A stretch of 64,000 nucleotides of DNA from Alkalibacterium pelagium. GTDB taxonomy: Bacteria; Bacillota; Bacilli; Lactobacillales; Carnobacteriaceae_A. Both the position numbers and the translations under genes were made by a program. Below are positions 55,557 through 64,000 of this stretch, piece by piece (within the stretch, counting starts at the first letter, position 1; the number at the start of each line of letters is the position of its first letter). Under the pieces are notes generated by a model. The model saw only the letters and a list, made by a program, of their open reading frames with translations. It did not search any database and was not told the DNA's origin. The DNA is taken from NCBI RefSeq assembly GCF_900109325.1, contig NZ_FNZU01000001.1, positions 1 through 64,000 on the forward strand, given 5' to 3'.

Positions 55557-57953
55557 ATGAAAAATAAGTTCACTTCAATTTTCGCAGGATCGATGTCTCT
55601 TCTGTTAGGGATTTCTTCCGTCTCGTCTATCAGTCAAGTCAGTGCAGAAGGAAATGGTGGTAATTCAGAAGGATCTGTTCCAAAACTTCATCTGGATTCA
55701 GATCTGCTGTCTGATGAGATTTTAACTGTAATTGTTGAACTTGAAGAAGAAGCGGTCCTTCAGGCAAAACAGCAGGGACGTTCTCAGTCAGAGTTTAGAT
55801 TATCTGTAGAACGGGAACGCATTTTAAATGAATTAGCAGCAGCCGGTGGACAGGCCGAAGTCAATCAGGAATATGATCAGCTTTTCTCCGGCTTTTCCGT
55901 CGAACTCTCTGAAAGTGATATCGGAAAACTTCTCATGATCGAAGGCGTCAAATCAGTCTATCCTGATCAGGAGTATGAGGTGACTGATACGCAGCAGTTC
56001 GATGTCAATGAAGTTACTCCGGAAATGCTGGACAGTGCACCGTACATAGAGGCTTTTGAAGCCTGGGATGCTGGCTATACTGGTGAGGGAGTAACTGTAG
56101 CAGTTATTGACACTGGGGTGGACTATACTCACCCGGATCTGGTCCATGCTTTTGGAGATTACAAAGGATGGGATTTTGTTGATAATGACGATGACCCTCA
56201 GGAGACCTTAATTGAAGATGTTCTGAATCCAGCTCTGGCTACTAATCATGGGACGCATGTAGCAGGAACAATTGCTGCAAACGGACAGATCAAAGGAGTA
56301 GCACCTGATGCCAGTTTACTTGCCTACCGTGTGCTTGGGCCAGGAGGAAGTGGAACAACAAGTGATGTCGTCGCTGCAATTGAACGGGCAGTGGAAGATG
56401 GGGCCGATATCATGAACCTTTCATTAGGGGCTACAGTCAATAATCCTGACTTCCCTACTTCTATAGCTCTGGACACCGCTATGGGTGAAGGCGTAGTGGC
56501 TGTCACTGCTAACGGAAATGCTGGACCGCAGAACTGGACAGTAGGTTCCCCAGGAACATCGAGAGATGCCATATCTGTTGGGGCTACACAATTGCCTTAC
56601 AATGTATTCGATGCATCTGTCCACACAGAATCAGCTCAAGTCTTCCCTTCAATTGAAGTCATGGGGTACCCTAGTGAAGATGCACTGCTTGCGCTCAACG
56701 GTCAGACGTTAGAATATGTTTATGCCGGACTGGGTAGTCGTGAGGACTTTTCTTCTATCGATGTCGAAGGTAAGATTGCCTTGATTCAAAGAGGAGAATA
56801 TCCATTTGTCGAAAAAGCTCAGAATGCGGCTGAGGCTGGAGCCGTTGGTGCGATTCTTTTCAATAATGTAGCAGGTACTCAGCCTGAAATACCTGGAATG
56901 GCAGTTCCAACGTTGATGGCTTCTCTTGAAGATGGACAAAAGCTGCTGCAGGATCTGGAAAATGGATTTAATACTGTGACACTTTCGGCATCATTCAGTC
57001 ACGTCGTAGGAGAAACGGTAGCTGATTTTTCATCAAGAGGACCTGTCATGAACAACTGGATGATTAAACCGGACATCGTTGCACCAGGGGTCAGTATTGT
57101 CAGTACTGTACCTGGTCCAGCCTATGCTTCTCTTCAAGGGACAAGTATGGCAGCGCCACATGTTGCGGGAGCAGCTGCGCTTATACTGGAAGCTCATCCT
57201 GATTGGAGCGTTGATTATGTCAAAGCTGCATTGATGAACACAGCTGAACAGCTCACAGACAGAAATGGCCAAGTATATCCGCACAACACCCAAGGGGCGG
57301 GGAGTGTTCGAGTGCTTCAAGCTATCGAAGCTGAAACGCTGATCATACCAGGCAGTCACTCTTTCGGAATTTTCAATAAGCAGAATGGGAAAGAAGTGCG
57401 CAGACAGAGTTTTGAAATTCATAATCTGTCCAGCAGCAGAAAACGTCATACGGTTAGTTTTACTGGGAATAGTGGAATAAAAGTAAGTAACAGCAATAAC
57501 CTCAACATTCCAGCTGGTAAGTCAAATACATTTAACTTCAATGTGCAGGTGGATGCGTCGAACTTGACACCTGGGTATGTAGAGGGCACGTTTTTAATTA
57601 GTGATGGAATAAAAACATATGAAGTGCCGACGATTCTGTTTATCCATGAGCCAGACTTCCCATTGCTGAACGACGTGCAGTTCGGTCTGATGGATGGTCT
57701 GCTGGTTGGTCTAGCCAATCTGACGACTGATGTCGATCAGTTCTCACTGCGTGTCCGAAATGCCGATACAGGTGAATTATTGACTGAGACATCCGTGAGT
57801 CAGAATGTACCGAGAGGCGAGCATTTCTTCGTCTGGGATATGCTGATCGACGGTCAGCCGCTTGGACCAGGAAATTATGCACTGAATCCTACGGCAGTAT
57901 TAGGTGAAAGAGTAACTGAACTTGACGGTGCTGTCCTTACAGTCGGACCGTAA
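55557..57953 (+). CDS. Secreted subtilisin-family serine protease (S8, Vpr-like)
   Basis: The protein has 798 residues: Sec signal peptide (cleavage near V-S-A-E), an I9 propeptide inhibitor (about 50-145), an S8 catalytic domain with Asp185 (VIDTGVD), His234 (NHGTHVAG) and Ser530 (GTSMAAPHVAG), a PA domain inserted between His and Ser (about 370-460, VEGKIALIQRGEYPFVEKA), then Fn3-like domains. There is no LPxTG or S-layer anchor, so it is likely released. It probably supplies peptides for uptake and for PepC-type peptidases. AAAAGGAG precedes the ATG. Confidence 0.95.
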   Translation: MKNKFTSIFAGSMSLLLGISSVSSISQVSAEGNGGNSEGSVPKLHLDSDLLSDEILTVIVELEEEAVLQAKQQGRSQSEFRLSVERERILNELAAAGGQAEVNQEYDQLFSGFSVELSESDIGKLLMIEGVKSVYPDQEYEVTDTQQFDVNEVTPEMLDSAPYIEAFEAWDAGYTGEGVTVAVIDTGVDYTHPDLVHAFGDYKGWDFVDNDDDPQETLIEDVLNPALATNHGTHVAGTIAANGQIKGVAPDASLLAYRVLGPGGSGTTSDVVAAIERAVEDGADIMNLSLGATVNNPDFPTSIALDTAMGEGVVAVTANGNAGPQNWTVGSPGTSRDAISVGATQLPYNVFDASVHTESAQVFPSIEVMGYPSEDALLALNGQTLEYVYAGLGSREDFSSIDVEGKIALIQRGEYPFVEKAQNAAEAGAVGAILFNNVAGTQPEIPGMAVPTLMASLEDGQKLLQDLENGFNTVTLSASFSHVVGETVADFSSRGPVMNNWMIKPDIVAPGVSIVSTVPGPAYASLQGTSMAAPHVAGAAALILEAHPDWSVDYVKAALMNTAEQLTDRNGQVYPHNTQGAGSVRVLQAIEAETLIIPGSHSFGIFNKQNGKEVRRQSFEIHNLSSSRKRHTVSFTGNSGIKVSNSNNLNIPAGKSNTFNFNVQVDASNLTPGYVEGTFLISDGIKTYEVPTILFIHEPDFPLLNDVQFGLMDGLLVGLANLTTDVDQFSLRVRNADTGELLTETSVSQNVPRGEHFFVWDMLIDGQPLGPGNYALNPTAVLGERVTELDGAVLTVGP

Positions 57954-57965
57954 ATAACAAGCTAT

Positions 57966-58003
57966 AAGACCAGAAGAAGGGAAAAATTCTTCTGGTCTTT
58001 TTG
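57966..58003 (+). terminator. Intrinsic terminator after the subtilase gene
   Basis: AAGACCAGAAGAA (57966-57978) is perfectly complementary to 57987-57999 with a T-run. Confidence 0.92.
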
Positions 58004-58019
58004 AGCGTTTTAATTGAGA

Positions 58020-58047
58020 TTGTGAGGGATGTATCATAAACTATAAT
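58020..58047 (+). promoter_or_regulatory. dps promoter
   Basis: -10 TATAAT (58042-58047) with -35 TTGTGA (58020-58025) at 16 bases. The start codon is 31 bases downstream. Confidence 0.6.
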
Positions 58048-58077
58048 AAGAACAATATTTTAGGAGGCGTTTGATCA

Positions 58078-58542
58078 ATGGCAACAGAATCAGTCACAAG
58101 TTATCTGAACAATCTGGTAGCAACTCAGGGCCTTTTCTATATTAAACTGCATCAGGCACACTGGTATATAAAGGGACCGGCATTTTTCGAATTGCATGAG
58201 AAGCTGGAAGAGTACTATGACGAATTGACAGAACACTTTGACGCAACCGCAGAAAGACTGCTACAGTTGGGCGGAGAACCATACTCTACTTTGAAAGAAT
58301 TTATCGATCACTCAACAATCAAAGAAGCACCGGGCGAGAAGCATTTAGGTGAAGAAGACATGATCGAATCAGTCGTTCATGATTTTGAAACATTGAGAGA
58401 TGATTTATCTAAGGGAATCGATATGTTCGATGAAGCTAATGATGATGTAACCGTAGATATACTGACAGAACAGAAAACTTATGTCGACCAGACTATCTGG
58501 ATGCTATGGGCATTTTTAGGTAAAAATGTATTAGGTGAATAA
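58078..58542 (+). CDS. dps: Dps/ferritin-like DNA-binding miniferritin
   Basis: The protein has 154 residues, a four-helix bundle of the Dps family. The ferroxidase segment LHQAHWYIKGPAFFELHEKLEEYYDEL and the later HFDATAERLLQLGG are diagnostic. It stores iron with peroxide and protects DNA in stress. No Lys-rich N-terminal DNA-binding tail is visible, so DNA binding may be weak. TAGGAGG precedes the ATG. Monocistronic. Confidence 0.95.
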   Translation: MATESVTSYLNNLVATQGLFYIKLHQAHWYIKGPAFFELHEKLEEYYDELTEHFDATAERLLQLGGEPYSTLKEFIDHSTIKEAPGEKHLGEEDMIESVVHDFETLRDDLSKGIDMFDEANDDVTVDILTEQKTYVDQTIWMLWAFLGKNVLGE

Positions 58543-58551
58543 CTGGATAGC

Positions 58552-58585
58552 AAAAGGAGTCAGCACCTGCTGACTCCTTTTTTTA
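58552..58585 (+). terminator. Intrinsic terminator after dps
   Basis: AAAAGGAGTCAGCA pairs perfectly with TGCTGACTCCTTTT across a two-base CC gap, then T-run. Confidence 0.9.
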
Positions 58586-58647
58586 ATGTGCACAAGTACG
58601 TGCAGGTATGGTACTATAAAGTATATTTTTTATGATGAGGGATTATG

Positions 58648-59106
58648 ATGAAAGTGATCACACACAGTGAGGAAGAAACCAAAGCCCTGGCTAAGCGGCT
58701 TACTGATCAGCTGAAGCCCGGGATGACACTCCTTCTTGAAGGACAGCTCGGAGCGGGGAAAACAACCTTTACAAAAGGGATCGCCGAAGCTCTCGGCATC
58801 AGCAGGGCAGTAAAAAGTCCAACCTACACATTGATTAAGGAATACACAGATGGAAAATTCCCATTATACCATATGGACCTTTACCGGCTGGAAGATTCAG
58901 AAGATGAAGATCTGGGACTGGATGATTATTTCTTTGGTGAAGGAATAACAGTCGTCGAATGGGGATCATTTATGAAAGAAGATCTTCCTGAAGAATTTAT
59001 AGCAGTGACGATCCGTACGTCAGAAGATCTGAATGATCGGGAGATTATATTATCGGCCCAAGGAGACCAGTACAGCGAAGTATTAGAACGATTGGAGTGG
59101 ATTTGA
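58648..59106 (+). CDS. tsaE: tRNA t6A biosynthesis ATPase TsaE
   Basis: P-loop ATPase of about 152 residues that drives the TsaB-TsaD complex in t6A synthesis. Walker A GQLGAGKTTFTKG, SPTYTLIKEY, YHMDLYRLED and the VVEWG segment are all typical. GATGAGGG supports ATG 58648; ATG 58645 is a close alternative. It is separated from tsaB/tsaD by about 36 kb and instead coupled to a GNAT gene one base after its stop. Confidence 0.94.
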   Translation: MKVITHSEEETKALAKRLTDQLKPGMTLLLEGQLGAGKTTFTKGIAEALGISRAVKSPTYTLIKEYTDGKFPLYHMDLYRLEDSEDEDLGLDDYFFGEGITVVEWGSFMKEDLPEEFIAVTIRTSEDLNDREIILSAQGDQYSEVLERLEWI

Positions 59107-59107
59107 C

Positions 59108-59635
59108 ATGGCAAAAGAGGAGACACTGGACTGTATTATTAGAGAAGCAATTCCGGACGACGCCAAAGAAGTAATCGATCTGCTGAATCGGACAGCGACT
59201 CAGACAGGGTTTATGACCCAAGGTGAAGAGGGGCTGGGAATCACTGTTGAAGAAGAAGCTGAAGAGCTGGACAAAATTTATCATTCGGATAACAATACGA
59301 TCCTCCTCGCAGTGGTTGATGGACAAGTCATCGGCATTGCTTCGATCCATGCATCTTCAAAACCGAAGATCAGACACATTGGAGACATCGGCATTGTGAT
59401 CGACAAGGAGTACTGGGGCATGGGACTGGGTCGACTGATGATGGAGGACCTGATTGAGTGGGCACAGGAGTCCGAAGTGATCAAGCGTCTTCAGTTGCAG
59501 GTTCAGCATAGGAACACACGCGCCCGAGCTCTTTATGAGTCTTTAGGCTTCGAGCTTGAAGCGATTATGAAATACGGCGTCAAGGATGCTGGTGAATACC
59601 TCGATGTCTGTCAGATGAGCAGGCTGGTACTATAG
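59108..59635 (+). CDS. GNAT family N-acetyltransferase
   Basis: The protein has 175 residues. GNAT core with GDIGIVIDKEYWGMGLGRLMMEDLIEWA (acetyl-CoA loop) and LQVQHRNTRARALYESLGFE; resembles the YkkB/SpeG-like branch of Firmicutes. Acceptor unknown. Its ATG follows the tsaE stop by one base, so translation is coupled; the pairing with tsaE also occurs in other Firmicutes, where such GNATs are of unknown target. Confidence 0.82.
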   Translation: MAKEETLDCIIREAIPDDAKEVIDLLNRTATQTGFMTQGEEGLGITVEEEAEELDKIYHSDNNTILLAVVDGQVIGIASIHASSKPKIRHIGDIGIVIDKEYWGMGLGRLMMEDLIEWAQESEVIKRLQLQVQHRNTRARALYESLGFELEAIMKYGVKDAGEYLDVCQMSRLVL

Positions 59636-59682
59636 AAAAAGCTGGACATTCCCTGAATGATTGGGGAGTGTCCAGCTTTTTC
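59636..59682. terminator. Terminator after the GNAT gene
   Basis: AAAAAGCTGGACATTCCC pairs with GGGGAGTGTCCAGCTTTTT with one mismatch; T-runs on both sides serve the convergent exonuclease gene too. Confidence 0.88.
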
Positions 59683-59697
59683 TACTTATTATCCATT

Positions 59698-60222
59698 TTA
59701 CTTAATAAAACGGGCCAGCGTTGACTGTCCGAACTCTTTTTCCTGATTCAGCAGAATTGTCGCGCAGGCACGTGCATCTTCCAAAGCATGGTGGTGATTA
59801 AAGGGAATGCCATAATGTGCCGCTACTGTATTCAGCTTATGATTCGGCAGCATCTTAAGCAGAGCCCGGGAAGATCGGACGGTACATAAGGTTTTAAACT
59901 GAGGAATCTGTAAGCCGTAATAAGACAACGTGCCAGTCAGGATACGTTTGTCAAATGGCATATTGTGAGCGATCACCAACTGGTCTCTAGTGAAGTACTG
60001 ATTCATTTCGTCCCATACTTCAGGAAACTTAGGTGAATCAAGGACATCCGTTTCACTAATGCCGTGAATTTGAGTATTGAAGCGGTCGAACCATGTCTCA
60101 GGCTGGATCAGGGAATAATACTCGTCGACAATTTCACTGTCTCTTACAATCGTCAATGCCACGGAACAGGCACTGTGTGTCTGGCGGTTGGCTGTTTCAA
60201 AATCTATTGCAGTAAAATTCAT
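59698..60222 (-). CDS. DEDDh 3'-5' exonuclease (DnaQ/Pol III epsilon-like)
   Basis: The protein has 174 residues: Exo I FTAIDFETANRQ, Exo II HNMPFDKRIL and Exo III HHALEDARACA, a full DEDDh set. It is a stand-alone proofreading-type exonuclease without helicase or BRCT parts. The acting partner is unknown. AGAGGGG precedes the ATG. Monocistronic. Confidence 0.9.
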   Translation of the reverse strand: MNFTAIDFETANRQTHSACSVALTIVRDSEIVDEYYSLIQPETWFDRFNTQIHGISETDVLDSPKFPEVWDEMNQYFTRDQLVIAHNMPFDKRILTGTLSYYGLQIPQFKTLCTVRSSRALLKMLPNHKLNTVAAHYGIPFNHHHALEDARACATILLNQEKEFGQSTLARFIK

Positions 60223-60389
60223 AAATGCCCCTCTTTATCTTTGGTTATAATTATCATTGTTCAGTATGTCAAAGTATAGCATGACTGTCCGATCTTTCAA
60301 GCGAACAAACCGCATTAATTGTGTAGATTCCTTTACAAAATGGTCTTTCTGATCTTACTCAAGCTTAGTTAGAAGGTCGTTATAGGTGA

Positions 60390-60445
60390 TAAATCTGACT
60401 GATTACAAAACAAATAAAGAAAGCGCTTGTCTGTAATCAATTACA
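60390..60445 (+). promoter_or_regulatory. Operator/cre region before the GH4 gene
   Basis: GAAAGCGCTTGT (60419-60430) is a good cre core. It is flanked by TGATTACA (60390-60397) and TGTAATCA (60432-60439), an inverted repeat, and TGTAATCAATTACA (60432-60445) is itself a dyad. These could be sites for a sugar-specific regulator and CcpA. The exact promoter is uncertain. Confidence 0.55.
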
Positions 60446-60502
60446 TACATTAAGCTTGGCTTGTAAAGAATTTTTGCAGCCTAAAACTAGGAGGAGACAG
60501 AC

Positions 60503-61900
60503 ATGTCAAAAGATGGATTGAAGATTGTAACAATCGGTGGAGGATCGAGTTACACACCTGAGCTAATCGAAGGATATATTAAACGCAAAGACTTGCTTCC
60601 TATCAGTGAGATCGTGCTTGTAGATATCGAAGCCGGCAGACACAAACTGGATATTGTCGGCGAAATGGCCAAACGAATGGTCAAAGCGGCAGGACTCGAC
60701 TGGACAGTCACGCTGACATTAGATAGAAAATCAGCTTTAAAAGATGCTGACTTTGTCACTACACAATTTAGAGTTGGACTTCTGGATGCACGAGTGAAAG
60801 ATGAGCGTATCCCGTTGTCACATGGAGTACTGGGGCAGGAGACAAACGGAGCCGGGGGAATGTTTAAAGCCTTCCGTACGATTCCCGTTATTCTCGATAT
60901 CATTGAAGACATGAAAACACAGTGTCCGGATGCCTGGCTGGTTAACTTCACAAATCCAGCTGGAATGGTAACAGAAGCGGCAATCAAGCACGGCGGATGG
61001 AAGAAAACAGTTGGTCTGTGTAATGTGCCGATCGGCCACCGGAAAATGGCTGCCGAAAAACTGGATATTCCGGAAGAAGACTTGTTCTTCAAGTTCGCCG
61101 GAATCAACCATTTCCACTGGCACCGTGTCTGGGACAAGCAGGGACAGGAGCGGACACACGAAGTCATCGATGCGATTTACAAACCAACGGATGAGGATCA
61201 GGAAAGTCATTTGAAAAATATACACAATGCCAGTTTCCATTACGAACAGATCAGAGCACTTGAGATGCTTCCATGTGGTTACCATAGATATTATTATGCA
61301 GAAGATGAGATGCTAAAGCACTCGATCGAGGAATTTGAAAAAGGGGAAACGCGAGCTCAAGTCGTTAAGAAAACTGAAGCGAGATTGTTCGAGCTTTACA
61401 AGGATCCTGAATTGGATTATAAGCCTGAAGAGCTGTCCCAGCGTGGAGGCACACACTATAGTGATGCAGCGTGTGAAATCATCGCTGCGATTCAAAATGA
61501 TCTACGCACAGAAATGGTCGTTTCGACCGAGAACAATGGAACAGTTACAGACCTGCCATATGACTGTGCTGTAGAAGTATCTGGTGTGGTCACATCTCAC
61601 GGATTTGAACCATATAACTGGGGAAGCTTCACTCCTGAGGCGAGAGGTGTCATCCAGGGTATGAAAGGGATGGAAGAAACTGTCATCCGTGCTGCAATCG
61701 ATGGGGACTATAATCGTGCATTAAGTGCATTTATCGTCAACCCGCTTGTGCCAGGTGGAGTTGTTGCTAAAGATATCCTGGATCAGATGTTGTATGCTCA
61801 TAAAGATCATCTGCCTCAGTTTGCAGATAAGATCAGAGAAATTGAAGAGAACCAGCCTGATACAATCAACTATGTCGATGAGCTGATGAAAAGTAATTAA
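60503..61900 (+). CDS. 6-phospho-beta-glucosidase (GH4, LicH/CelF type)
   Basis: NAD- and Mn-dependent glycosidase of 465 residues that hydrolyses phosphorylated disaccharides taken up by a PTS. Visible: Rossmann VTIGGGSSYTPEL, FRVGLLDARVKDERIPLSHGVLGQETNGAGG, VNFTNPAGMVTEA, GLCNVPIG (metal Cys) and GINHFHWH. These features fit beta-glucoside-6-phosphate hydrolases better than alpha-galactosidases. There is no PTS gene next to it, so its transporter is encoded elsewhere. AGGAGGAGA precedes the ATG. Confidence 0.88.
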   Translation: MSKDGLKIVTIGGGSSYTPELIEGYIKRKDLLPISEIVLVDIEAGRHKLDIVGEMAKRMVKAAGLDWTVTLTLDRKSALKDADFVTTQFRVGLLDARVKDERIPLSHGVLGQETNGAGGMFKAFRTIPVILDIIEDMKTQCPDAWLVNFTNPAGMVTEAAIKHGGWKKTVGLCNVPIGHRKMAAEKLDIPEEDLFFKFAGINHFHWHRVWDKQGQERTHEVIDAIYKPTDEDQESHLKNIHNASFHYEQIRALEMLPCGYHRYYYAEDEMLKHSIEEFEKGETRAQVVKKTEARLFELYKDPELDYKPEELSQRGGTHYSDAACEIIAAIQNDLRTEMVVSTENNGTVTDLPYDCAVEVSGVVTSHGFEPYNWGSFTPEARGVIQGMKGMEETVIRAAIDGDYNRALSAFIVNPLVPGGVVAKDILDQMLYAHKDHLPQFADKIREIEENQPDTINYVDELMKSN

Positions 61901-61903
61901 ATT

Positions 61904-61947
61904 AAAACAGTGCGACTCCCAAAAATAAGGGAAACGCACTGTTTTTT
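61904..61947. terminator. Bidirectional terminator between the GH4 and P-ATPase genes
   Basis: AAAACAGTGCG (61904-61914) is perfectly complementary to 61935-61945, with T/A-runs on both sides. Confidence 0.9.
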
Positions 61948-61959
61948 GATGACATGAAT

Positions 61960-64000
61960 TTATTTAAACGGCAGAACTTTCTTTCTCAGCTCCATGATGA
62001 ACGTCGTGCTGAGGGCAAGTCCGGCAGCGATAGCCCATTGCATAAATCCAAATGTGTCAGGAATCGAGAAGACTCCTCTGACACCAGGAAGTAATGTCAG
62101 TCCATATAAACCGGAACAGACCACAAAGGCGAGGAGGACAAACTTGTTTTTGAAAAAGCCAGCTTCTACACTAGTCTGAGTGATGGACCGGGCAGGAAAA
62201 ACCTGCAGGGTACGAGCTAAAATCAGTGTGGTAAAGGCCATGGCTACACTAATCTCAGGTGTGTAGTTCAGCAATCCAATGAACTGAGAAATAATAACAG
62301 CCAGTCCGATCAGGCTTCCTCTGAAAATTACTGTTTGAAGGGTCTGACCTGAGAAAATAGTCTCATCAGTATCCCGCGGCTTTTCATTCATGACATTTGG
62401 CTCTTTTGGTTCGAGACCCAAAGCAATCGCAGGTAATGAATCGTTGACCAAGTTGATGAACAAGAGCTGAAGAGCCGTAAATGGACTGATCCAGTTCATG
62501 ATCAGAGCAAACAGGATAGCAATAACAGCTCCGAGGTTACCGGAGAATAGGTAAGCGATAGCTTTCTTAATGTTGCTGTAAATCGTTCGACCAACAGATA
62601 CTGCCTTGACGATCGAAACGAAGTTGTCATCGGTAAGAATCATGGCTGATGCATCTTTAGCCACATCTGTACCACTTCCCATGGCTATCCCAATATCGGC
62701 CTGTTTAAGAGCTGGCGCATCATTGACACCGTCTCCTGTCATCGCAGTTATCTGGTTTTTATCCTGCCAAGCCTTTACAATACGTATTTTGTTTTCAGGT
62801 GTGACTCGAGCATAGACAGTGATTTTTTCCAGGTTTTCCATTAGTTCATTATCAGACAAGGCATCCAATTCCTGCCCGGTAAGTGCCAGGTCGCCTTCAC
62901 TGGAAATATTCAGATCTCTGGCGATTGCCCGCGCAGTCGTTTTATGGTCTCCTGTAATCATAATTGTCTTGATTCCTGCAGCAGTAGCATCTTCTACTGC
63001 GTGGTAGACTTCCTGACGAGGAGGATCGATCATAGCCAGCAGTCCAACAAAAATCAGATCATTTTCGTCCTCCACATCAATGTCTTCTTTATCGATTGGC
63101 TTATAGGCAAAAGCCAGTACACGCATAGCCTGATCAGAAAAGTACTCGTTCTGCTCAACCAGTTCTTTCTGAAGTTCTTCAGTTAAGTAGACGACTTCAC
63201 CGTTCATTTTAATTTTTGAACATAGGGAGAAGATGACATCAGGACCACCTTTTACTAGAAGTCTTTTCTCTCCGTCGATGTCATGAACCGTGGACATACG
63301 TTTACGGCTGGAATCAAAAGGCAGTTCCGCAAGACGCTGATAGGTTTTACGTACAGTGTCGTAAGGAAGATTCTGTTTATTGCTGTATGCAATCAGTGCA
63401 ACTTCAGTGGGATCGCCACTTGATTCTCCGTTTTCACTTAATGTGGAGTCATTCGTCAGGGTAGCCACCTGCATCAGGATCTGTTCGGACTCAGTCCATT
63501 TATCAGGATCACCGGAGAACAGATTGGATTCACCATTTGGAATGTAGGCATCGACCACAGTCATTTTATTTTGAGTCAAGGTACCTGTTTTGTCTGTACA
63601 GATCACACTGGTGGATCCAAGCGTTTCTACAGCAGGTAACTGTCTGATAATAGCATGCTGTTTTGCCATTTTATTCGTACCTACCGACAGGACAATCGTC
63701 ACAATTGACTGCAGTGCTTCAGGAATCGCAGCAACAGCGACAGCAACGGCAAACATGAATGCATCCAACAATGGGACTGTAATATCTTCAGCATTACCTA
63801 GGAAGATACGGCCAGCTTGAATAGCGAATATAAGAATAGATAGAAGCAGGATAGCCCAGCCCAGTTTCTTGCTGAAGTGCTCCAGTTTACGCTGCAGTGG
63901 CGTCTGCTTATGTGAGGCACCTTGAATCAGCTGAGCCACTTTCCCCATTTCAGTGGATTCTCCGATTGAAGTCACGACAAAGTTTCCTCGTCCGTAAGTG
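61960..64000 (-). CDS. Ca2+-type cation-transporting P-type ATPase (5' truncated by window)
   Basis: The reading frame continues to the right edge of the window (residues T-Y-G-R-G-N-F-V-V-T before the internal GTG at 63975), so the N-terminal actuator part is missing and the open frame is not the true start. About 680 residues are visible: GESTEMGKVA, the phosphorylation motif DKTGTLTQNKMTV, the KGGPDVIF nucleotide site, TGDGVNDAPALK and six C-terminal membrane helices (cation ATPase C). The pattern is type IIA/IIB (calcium or Na/K-like); calcium export is inferred. Confidence 0.92.
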   Translation of the reverse strand, partial: TYGRGNFVVTSIGESTEMGKVAQLIQGASHKQTPLQRKLEHFSKKLGWAILLLSILIFAIQAGRIFLGNAEDITVPLLDAFMFAVAVAVAAIPEALQSIVTIVLSVGTNKMAKQHAIIRQLPAVETLGSTSVICTDKTGTLTQNKMTVVDAYIPNGESNLFSGDPDKWTESEQILMQVATLTNDSTLSENGESSGDPTEVALIAYSNKQNLPYDTVRKTYQRLAELPFDSSRKRMSTVHDIDGEKRLLVKGGPDVIFSLCSKIKMNGEVVYLTEELQKELVEQNEYFSDQAMRVLAFAYKPIDKEDIDVEDENDLIFVGLLAMIDPPRQEVYHAVEDATAAGIKTIMITGDHKTTARAIARDLNISSEGDLALTGQELDALSDNELMENLEKITVYARVTPENKIRIVKAWQDKNQITAMTGDGVNDAPALKQADIGIAMGSGTDVAKDASAMILTDDNFVSIVKAVSVGRTIYSNIKKAIAYLFSGNLGAVIAILFALIMNWISPFTALQLLFINLVNDSLPAIALGLEPKEPNVMNEKPRDTDETIFSGQTLQTVIFRGSLIGLAVIISQFIGLLNYTPEISVAMAFTTLILARTLQVFPARSITQTSVEAGFFKNKFVLLAFVVCSGLYGLTLLPGVRGVFSIPDTFGFMQWAIAAGLALSTTFIMELRKKVLPFK

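Overview
The window looks like chromosomal DNA of a low-GC Gram-positive bacterium of the Lactobacillales. A Carnobacteriaceae-type genus (for example Alkalibacterium or Marinilactibacillus) is an inference of low certainty. The evidence is: the cdaA-cdaR-glmM operon; a CIRCE-controlled groES-groEL operon; a tsaB-rimI-tsaD / ABC-F / rex / ydiK / ydiL / groESL block that follows the Bacillus ydi order; strong AGGAGG-type ribosome binding sites; and class II GalT, PepC and a sucrose PTS. Several proteins carry very acidic tails or linkers, which would fit a salt- or alkali-adapted cell. Almost all genes look intact. The only mobile DNA is the 3' end of an ISL3-like transposase at the left edge, and no tRNA, rRNA, CRISPR or prophage was seen.

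Layout. 0.5-4.8 kb: c-di-AMP synthase operon and a DUF975 membrane protein. 4.8-9.6 kb: a DUF456 gene, then a five-gene sulfur operon mccA-mccB-cysE-yrrT-like-luxS. 9.6-13.4 kb: a 51-bp repeat array, a carbamoylase/sugar-isomerase pair and a membrane Zn-peptidase. 13.6-18.5 kb: galKTM plus a LacI-type regulator. 18.5-30 kb: small stress genes, the t6A/rimI cluster, a second 51-bp array, Lrp, ABC-F, rex, ydiK, ydiL and groESL. 30-42.7 kb: panE-like and amidase genes, a 52-bp repeat array, MATE, GT32, amidohydrolase-yitT, fetAB, a LysM/3D cell-wall protein, and four tandem genes for tiny hyper-acidic lipoproteins. 42.7-48.5 kb: alr, a Cu/Zn-SOD lipoprotein, pepC and an AbgT transporter. 48.8-53.6 kb: acyl-ACP thioesterase, scrR, scrA, scrB. 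53.6-64 kb: asparaginase, an MBL hydrolase, a subtilase, dps, tsaE, a GNAT, an exonuclease, a GH4 6-phospho-glucosidase and a 5'-truncated Ca2+-type P-ATPase.

The most interesting element is the leader of the mccA operon. A good sigma-A promoter (5403-5431) precedes a 30-codon GTG-started reading frame with three consecutive Cys codons (5511-5519). A strong intrinsic terminator (5645-5677) sits directly in front of mccA. Nucleotides 5537-5550, inside the leader frame, can pair with the whole 5' arm of that terminator, and 5496-5503 can pair with 5543-5549. This is the geometry of ribosome-mediated (trp/his-type) attenuation, here apparently sensing cysteine. Because luxS is the last gene of the same run, AI-2 production and homocysteine recycling would be tied to cysteine supply.

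Other unusual features are three unrelated intergenic tandem arrays that share a 51-52 bp period, one of them with an A-B-C-A-B-C higher-order structure; the four-gene acidic lipoprotein array; a 14-bp perfect hairpin in the abgT leader; and a paired, mirrored operator at scrA. Coordinates were counted by hand, and no similarity search or folding program was run.
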